From a bacterium (GTDB lineage: Bacteria > Patescibacteriota > Microgenomatia > UBA8517): a stretch of DNA of 6,596 nucleotides. Under the pieces are notes generated by a model. That model was not told where the DNA came from. It searched no databases and saw only the letters and a list, made by a program, of their open reading frames with translations. The position numbers and the translations under genes are program-made. Where the stretch lies: positions 1-6,596 of the forward strand of contig JAKAKU010000061.1 in the NCBI GenBank assembly GCA_021824385.1, read 5' to 3'. Below are positions 5,147 through 6,596 of the stretch, in pieces (the stretch's first letter is position 1; the number at the start of each line of letters is the position of its first letter).

Positions 5147-5223
5147 CAAACTTCGTTTGTTTGGGTTCGTTACTCGATAGTGCAGAGTAAACGTTTTGCA
5201 CCGCGAGTCCCGCTCCCGGCACA
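5129..5223 (+). repeat. Direct repeat of the tRNA-Leu 3' end (20 bp, period 75 bp)
   Basis: The 20 bases CGAGTCCCGCTCCCGGCACA at 5129-5148 (T loop, T stem, acceptor 3' strand, discriminator and CA) recur exactly at 5204-5223. Similarity stops on both sides. The second copy has no 5' tRNA half, so it is a fragment and not a second tRNA. Duplication of a tRNA 3' end is the usual footprint of site-specific integration (attL/attR), but only 55 bp separate the copies. That spacer holds a small inverted repeat, CGTTACTC (5168-5175) with GAGTAAACG (5185-5193), one bulged A. Confidence 0.85.
5146..5160 (+). terminator. Possible weak terminator or processing hairpin after tRNA-Leu
   Basis: ACAAAC (5146-5151) and GTTTGT (5155-5160) form a 6-bp stem around TTC, followed by TTGGGTT. 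The stem is AT-rich and the T-run is interrupted, so termination would be inefficient. It includes the discriminator base and may instead mark the tRNA 3' trailer. Confidence 0.3.
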
Positions 5224-5240
5224 TCTAGAAAATGAATACA

Positions 5241-5272
5241 AAAAAATATCCCCGCCTCTTGACGAAGCGGGG
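5241..5272 (-). terminator. Rho-independent terminator of the 222-residue gene
   Basis: On the minus strand CCCCGC (5272-5267) pairs with GCGGGG (5255-5250). Three further inner pairs, one of them G-U, extend the stem to 9 bp around a 5-nt loop. ATATTTTTT (5249-5241) follows directly. The G-U pair would be A-C on the plus strand and the plus-side T-run is distant, so the signal belongs mainly to the minus-strand gene whose stop is 8 bp upstream. Confidence 0.85.
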
Positions 5273-5280
5273 TTGAATTC

Positions 5281-5949
5281 TTATTTTTCTGGCTTATGTC
5301 TCCACCAGAAGGTTGAATCTGCCCAGTAAACTAACTGTCTGCGTTTCCCAAGCAATTGTTTGAATGTCTTGTCGGTTTCATAAACATGCTTGGTAAACCC
5401 ATTAACATCTATGGACTTGAAATGAGGGTGACGAGCCTTAACCAAATGTACCCCAGTCAAGGTATATTCTAAAAAGTCGCGTTCCATCATCAGGTCATCC
5501 AAAAAGCTATCAGATGGATCGTCCAAGTCCTCTGGATTCTTGAATAACTTTAAACGTTCTCGCCATGCAGACGCTCTTTCCATGAGCTGCTTGTTAATAG
5601 TTGACTCAAATAGCTCTGTGTCCGTTTTGTCCACCCCCTCAATGAATCCTTCCAAAGTTGCCTGTCTTTTCAGATAGTCTTCGTAGTTATCTTCTGGGTT
5701 TGCTGCAAAAATTTTCTCCCGCTCCCTATCGTCCAACTTCTTCAGATAATAGAGCATAGAACTTGCCTTTCCCCATTCTGAAAGCAGTTCTAAAATGTCT
5801 GGTGCTTCAGTATCTGTTTCATGATTTAGAATACTGATAATCCAGTTTCGAACATCATCAAAGGCAAATTCAGCACCGACTGTGCTGCTGTGTAAATCGA
5901 ACAGAAATTCTTCATCTTTAGTTAGCAGTGTTCCCATATTTATATCCAT
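5281..5949 (-). CDS. Hypothetical helical charged protein
   Basis: A 222-residue soluble protein that I do not recognise. It has no signal peptide, membrane segment, cysteine cluster or catalytic motif that stands out. It is rich in Glu, Asp, Lys and Arg, and predicted by eye to be mostly helical, with leucine-spaced stretches such as DILELLSEWGKASSMLYYLKKL near the first third and an acidic NPEDLDDPSDSF segment in the second half. The C-terminus is aromatic and basic (YWADSTFWWRHKPEK). ATG 5949 is preferred over the longer TTG start at 6006, because the extra 19 codons would run through a TATAAT box and an operator-like palindrome; ATG 5937 is also possible, with weak GGAT upstream. It has its own promoter and terminator, so it is probably a single-gene unit. 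Confidence 0.75.
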   Translation of the reverse strand: MDINMGTLLTKDEEFLFDLHSSTVGAEFAFDDVRNWIISILNHETDTEAPDILELLSEWGKASSMLYYLKKLDDREREKIFAANPEDNYEDYLKRQATLEGFIEGVDKTDTELFESTINKQLMERASAWRERLKLFKNPEDLDDPSDSFLDDLMMERDFLEYTLTGVHLVKARHPHFKSIDVNGFTKHVYETDKTFKQLLGKRRQLVYWADSTFWWRHKPEK

Positions 5950-5959
5950 TCTACGGGCT

Positions 5960-5965
5960 ATTATA
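5960..5965 (-). promoter_or_regulatory. -10 box of the 222-residue gene
   Basis: A perfect TATAAT on the minus strand (5965-5960) ends 10 nt before ATG 5949, so transcription would begin only a few bases before the start codon. No good -35 lies 16-18 bp upstream; that position is occupied by the inverted repeat at 5975-5990, hinting at a regulated promoter. Confidence 0.55.
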
Positions 5966-5974
5966 CTACTTTGA

Positions 5975-5990
5975 TGGCACCCATGTGCCA
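5975..5990. promoter_or_regulatory. Operator-like perfect inverted repeat
   Basis: TGGCAC (5975-5980) and GTGCCA (5985-5990) form a perfect 6-bp inverted repeat with a 4-bp spacer CCAT. It overlaps the place expected for the -35 box of the minus-strand gene starting at 5949. The symmetry and location suit a dimeric DNA-binding regulator. No regulator gene is visible in the window. Confidence 0.45.
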
Positions 5991-6025
5991 GTTTTGACTT
6001 TTCCAATCATCGCTGAATCGTTTTG

Positions 6026-6042
6026 TTGTTATGTAGTAACAA
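6026..6042. repeat. Short inverted repeat between two minus-strand genes
   Basis: TTGTTA (6026-6031) and TAACAA (6037-6042) are perfect complements around a 5-nt loop. It lies 60 bp downstream of the membrane-protein stop. No T-run follows on either strand, so it is at most a weak processing or termination signal. Otherwise 5991-6101 shows nothing recognisable. Confidence 0.3.
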
Positions 6043-6101
6043 GTTAGCCTAAGGTATCAATAAATGGTTCGATCCAAGTAAACTCTTGTGCACAGAAAAG
6101 C

Positions 6102-6596
6102 TCACAAAAATAGGTGAAGTGCTTCATAGATTCCCCACACCGCAAGTCCGACAAACGCAACACTTCCAATAAGAGAAATAATGGGATTTTTGACTGCACG
6201 AATAGTATTTGTTGGTGAGAGAAATAGAAAGATGTTCAAAATCATATGCCCTACAAACACTCCAATTGCAAAGCCATACACGTTGACTACATTAAACAGT
6301 GGAATATATCCGGCAAAGTCATCAAGACCTAAGATAAACGGAACCGTAAGTGCATAGACAAATAGTTTTTTATAGCTCGCACTTTTCTTTTCCTTTACTG
6401 AAATATCAGGGACAATGTGTGATAAAAAGGGCTTGGTAATGATGTTTATGCTGTGCATTGCCTTTTCAAATACATGTATCCACCCAAAAAAGTTGAGCGG
6501 ATATCGACCACTTTTTCGCGCATGTGACAACCCATCCTCGGCCATTCGAATAAGGACAAGAGCCGCAACAAAAATCATAACTGCCATAAGGATTTT
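6102..6596 (-). CDS. Polytopic membrane protein, 5' end cut by window edge
   Basis: The visible part covers at least 161 residues from ATG 6587, but the frame stays open through the last nine bases (6588-6596) and no Shine-Dalgarno precedes that ATG, so the gene probably begins outside the window. Counting from that Met, hydrophobic helices lie near 1-14, 74-98, 101-124 and 133-160, with a positively charged, probably cytoplasmic loop (SVKEKKSASYKK) between the first and second. The GLDDF motif at 87-91 inside a helix, followed by AGYIPLF, and the closing NPIISLIGSVAFVGLAVWG recall LysE/TerC/CadD-type small transporters. This is only a weak likeness and the substrate is unknown. The stop is TGA. 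Confidence 0.7.
   Translation of the reverse strand, partial: KILMAVMIFVAALVLIRMAEDGLSHARKSGRYPLNFFGWIHVFEKAMHSINIITKPFLSHIVPDISVKEKKSASYKKLFVYALTVPFILGLDDFAGYIPLFNVVNVYGFAIGVFVGHMILNIFLFLSPTNTIRAVKNPIISLIGSVAFVGLAVWGIYEALHLFL

Noticed and set aside
5149..5223. A second, degenerate tRNA gene
   Set aside because: Only the 3' 20 bases match; no acceptor 5' strand, D arm or anticodon arm can be drawn from 5149-5203.
5042..5329. Short open frames on both strands across tRNA-Leu
   Set aside because: Translations such as RVRVPLPAQ are the usual artefact of reading through a tRNA T arm and acceptor.
5975..5990. Sigma54 promoter (TGGCAC followed by a GC element)
   Set aside because: The GC dinucleotide is one base too close and the TTGC element is absent; perfect dyad symmetry fits an operator better.

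Overview
The window looks like chromosomal DNA of a small-genome bacterium, most likely a member of the Patescibacteria/CPR group. This assignment is inferred from gene style only: a compact layout, a tRNA gene without an encoded CCA end, a small free-standing GIY-YIG protein, a short membrane-anchored 'CxxC' protein of a kind common in that group, and several start codons lying almost on top of their -10 boxes. TGA acts as a stop (positions 5072-5074 and 6102-6104), so the UGA-as-glycine code of some CPR lineages does not apply. Composition is mixed, with an AT-rich stretch around 4640-5060.

Layout. 1-112 holds no gene but carries a strong minus-strand terminator. 113-757 (-) encodes a secreted, cysteine-rich protein with its own promoter. 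824-1519 (-) is an AlkD-type DNA glycosylase gene. It is divergent from 1546-2982 (+), a DnaQ-type exonuclease fused to a UvrC-like GIY-YIG nuclease; the two share a compact promoter with overlapping -10 boxes. The exonuclease gene runs 56 bp into the 3' end of the convergent gene 2927-4000 (-), a GH15/phosphorylase-kinase-like alpha/alpha-barrel protein. That gene follows 7 bp after a membrane-anchored protein gene, 4008-4544 (-), in a two-gene operon. A plus-strand extended -10 promoter near 4631 leads into a roughly 180-nt, hairpin-rich leader, an 83-residue GIY-YIG protein (4823-5074) and tRNA-Leu(UAA) (5062-5146), whose 5' end contains the stop codon of the nuclease gene. The last 20 bases of the tRNA region recur 75 bp downstream. 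A minus-strand terminator then ends an unrecognised 222-residue gene (5281-5949, -), preceded by an operator-like palindrome. The 3' part of a membrane protein gene (6102-6596, -) runs off the right edge.

How it works together. The alkD/exonuclease pair reads as a small DNA-repair locus: one protein releases alkylated bases, the other combines an exonuclease with a UvrC-type incision domain. The GH15-like protein and the anchored protein are probably co-transcribed, but no joint function can be read from the sequence. The 4630-5225 segment is the least ordinary part: structured leader, AT-rich nuclease gene with skewed leucine codons, tRNA overlap and a duplicated tRNA 3' end. It resembles an acquired or eroded insertion at a tRNA gene. 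No integrase, transposase, CRISPR array or complete mobile element is visible.
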